Shown here piece after piece: positions 61,958 through 64,000 of a stretch of DNA of 64,000 bases. Within the stretch, counting starts at the first letter, position 1, and every line of letters starts with the position of its first letter. Made by a program: the position numbers and the translations under genes. This stretch comes from an uncultured Hyphomicrobiales bacterium (GTDB lineage Bacteria > Pseudomonadota > Alphaproteobacteria > Rhizobiales > Devosiaceae), in assembly GCA_903842455.1 (NCBI GenBank), contig CAIMLX010000256.1, forward strand, positions 18,088 to 82,087, given 5' to 3'. Under the pieces are notes generated by a model. The model was not told the DNA's origin. It did not search any database and was given only the letters and a program-made list of their open reading frames with translations.

Positions 61958-63002
61958 TCAATATAGGTGGAATACGTCTTGAACGGGGTAGTAGCGGTCG
62001 GGCGGTACTGAGTAACGCTCGCCCGCGTTGTAAAGCTCGATATCCTCGTCCATGAACGCCTCGATAGTCGGAGGTTTCCCGGCCTCATAGTAACAATTAC
62101 GAGCGCTCTGTATTTTAACTCGACTGATCTTCGCTCCGGTTAAGTTGAAGTAATTTAGAGAAATTGATATACTGCCGCTCAAGTCAGAATTTGATAAGTT
62201 GCACTCTGAAAAATGAAGCACTCCTTGCGGCGACTTATGTAATATTGGATGCTGCGAACTCAGACATTTCGCAGCCATAGAAACTAACGTAAGTAAATCG
62301 GTTGCTCATCCGTGTAGATCGCAAAGTGACGTTTGTGAAGCGGTTCCCTGGGAATATAGCGCTGCTAATCGATAAACCGCTGAGATCTATGTCGCGGTAG
62401 TTTCCGATCACTTCTGTCCGTGTAATGACTGGTCTGTGCACCTTCGATCGCACCAAGGAAGGGACTTGGCGTTGGATGGTTCCCAATGATCGTAGGGCCG
62501 CCTCGGTAACCGGGTCTTCCTCCACACGTGCGGTGTCTTTGCTAAGTGCCGCTTTGTAACGAGAGCGGCCAGAGACGCTGACGTGAGTTGCTAGTAAATC
62601 GACAATCGAAATTCCATATTCATCAGAACGTTCGACAGCAAGCTCTTGCAGGACTAAGATGCCGGCCGACGCAACCGTTGGTCGATCGCTGGAAAGTAAC
62701 TCAGCGCCGGTCTTGTACCGGCCAGCGATAGCTGCTTTTTGTTGCTCGCGAAGCTCCTGTGTATTGATTATGTTCCGCCAAAGCAGCAGAATCACCGAAA
62801 CTATGCCGACGAGTGCGGTAAGGGTGAACCCGACTACACTTAAGGGCGCAACGGACCCTCCGGACCAAAACTCCCAAGTCCCGACGTCTGGCGGTAGATG
62901 GGAAACGATCCATAGGAACAACCCAAACAATCCAATCATCGACAAGATGATCGCGAAGCCGCCGTATATCTCCCAATTCGAGTATGTCCGATACTTGCCC
63001 AT
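61958..63002 (-). pseudogene. Membrane protein with pentapeptide-like C-terminus, split into two frames
   Basis: 62235..63002 (MGKYRTYSNWEIYGGFAIIL...DLSGLSISSAIFPGNRFTNVTLRSTRMSN) and 61958..62278 (FSECNLSNSDLSGSISISLNYFNLTGAKISRVKI) overlap in different frames. Confidence 0.55.
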
Positions 63003-63089
63003 GACCCCTCCTGCCCTCGTCACGTGTAGGCCAACGCGAGTAGAACGGGTAGGGGCTTGAACAAGTTGACCGCGAGGCCTGCGTCCTTC

Positions 63090-63109
63090 GCCACTCAGTG
63101 GCGGAAGTT
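63090..63109. repeat. Short palindrome, possible REP
   Basis: ttcgccactcagtggcggaa. Confidence 0.4.
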
Positions 63110-63191
63110 TGGAGGGCGGAGACTCAGAAACTGCCGGTGGCCTGATTGTCTGTGAGGCCAGTCGTTGTGCGAAGCAGCCGTAACCCACCCC

Positions 63192-63221
63192 TTGACACCC
63201 GCACCTCCACACGCCCATAAT
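63192..63221 (+). promoter_or_regulatory. Sigma70-type promoter before ilv leader
   Basis: TTGACA (63192-63197), N18, CATAAT (63216-63221). Confidence 0.7.
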
Positions 63222-63251
63222 CTCCCGCATCAATCCGTCGGAGCACAGGTC

Positions 63252-63302
63252 GTGCTGAACAGCATTCTCGTAGTAATGGGGCGCATCGGTCGCGTGGGGT
63301 AA
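63252..63302 (+). CDS. Branched-chain leader peptide, GTG start, MLNSILVVMGRIGRVG*
   Basis: SD-like GGAG at 63240-63243; ATT-CTC-GTA-GTA run; attenuator downstream. Confidence 0.7.
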   Translation: MLNSILVVMGRIGRVG

Positions 63303-63336
63303 AGGTCCCCGCGGATGGTTGATGCGCCGAAAACAA

Positions 63337-63358
63337 GGTCCCGAACGGGGCCTTTTTT
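63337..63358 (+). terminator. Attenuator terminator before acetolactate synthase
   Basis: ggtccc-gaac-ggggcc-tttttt. Confidence 0.8.
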
Positions 63359-63411
63359 ATTGCCTGGGATTCCGGTGGAGCGCGCTGCGACGCCGGGAAG
63401 TGAAACAAGAG

Positions 63412-63465
63412 ACCCCTCATCCGGCGCTACCGCGCCACCTGCTCCCGCAAGGGGAGAAGGGAAGG
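63412..63465. repeat. REP-like intergenic repeat
   Basis: cccctcatccggcgctaccgcgccacctgctcccgcaaggggagaagg; resembles a repeat common in Hyphomicrobiales genomes (from memory). Confidence 0.5.
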
Positions 63466-63487
63466 GGAAGAGGAGTGGAGTGAGACG

Positions 63488-64000
63488 ATGGCCGAGCAGA
63501 TGACGGGCGCGGAAATGGTGATCCGGGCGCTGGAGGAGCAGGGGGTCGAGCATATCTTCGGCTATCCCGGCGGTGCGGCGCTGCCGATCTATGATGCGCT
63601 GTTCCAGCAGGACAAGGTGCAGCACATCCTCGTGCGGCACGAGCAGGGCGCCGGCCACATGGCCGAGGGCTATGCGCGCTCGACCGGCAAGGTCGGCGTG
63701 GTGCTGGTGACATCGGGGCCGGGGGCGACCAATGTCGTCACCCCGCTCACCGATGCGCTGATGGACTCGGTGCCGATCGTCGTCATCACCGCGCAGGTGC
63801 CGACGGCGCTGATCGGCTCGGACGCGTTCCAGGAATGCGACACGGTCGGCATCACCCGCTCGTGCACCAAGCACAACTACCTGGTGAAGAACGTCGCCGA
63901 CCTGCCGCGCGTGCTGCACGAGGCGTTCGACATCGCGCGGACCGGCCGGCCCGGCCCGGTGCTGTTCGACATCCCCAAGGACGTGCAGTTCGCGATGGGC
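63488..64000 (+). CDS. ilvB: Acetolactate synthase large subunit, partial at right edge
   Basis: [40 protein letters not shown]...[34 protein letters not shown]. Confidence 0.95.
   Translation, partial: MAEQMTGAEMVIRALEEQGVEHIFGYPGGAALPIYDALFQQDKVQHILVRHEQGAGHMAEGYARSTGKVGVVLVTSGPGATNVVTPLTDALMDSVPIVVITAQVPTALIGSDAFQECDTVGITRSCTKHNYLVKNVADLPRVLHEAFDIARTGRPGPVLFDIPKDVQFAMG

Overview
The window is a GC-rich, mostly core-genome alphaproteobacterial chromosome segment. Gene content (divK-pleD, hdaA-ppk-ppx, split gatCAB, pyrB-pyrC', purMN) suggests Hyphomicrobiales, perhaps Devosia-like; this is inference from content only. I support about 70 genes, one tRNA-Leu(UAA), several terminators and a set of regulatory sites. 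Several real genes are missing from or mis-bounded in the ORF track: rpmG, a partial DUF482-type gene at the left edge, csbD, purN, hdaA, a 101-aa gene at 55076, and a partial ilv gene at the right edge. No prophage, transposase or CRISPR was seen. The best second-look items are: (1) a three-gene cassette of two secreted PepSY-like proteins with Asp/Ser tails plus a membrane-anchored LuxR-type regulator, with an 18-bp perfect palindrome at the second gene's RBS; (2) an apparent branched-chain leader peptide (MLNSILVVMGRIGRVG) and attenuator before acetolactate synthase; (3) a multi-hairpin candidate ncRNA between pleD and rpmG; (4) a stress locus with two EcfG/RpoE2-type promoters and six tandem 11-residue repeats in a DUF3618-type protein; (5) a sigma54 promoter and NtrC-like site before amt, which is bracketed by 268-bp direct repeats; (6) a CtrA box before a CSS-EAL gene; (7) a pseudo-dihydroorotase; (8) a HEPN/MNT pair with a variant HEPN motif and a RHH/ParE pair with a frame-disrupted toxin. 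All family names come from reading the translations; no database search was run.
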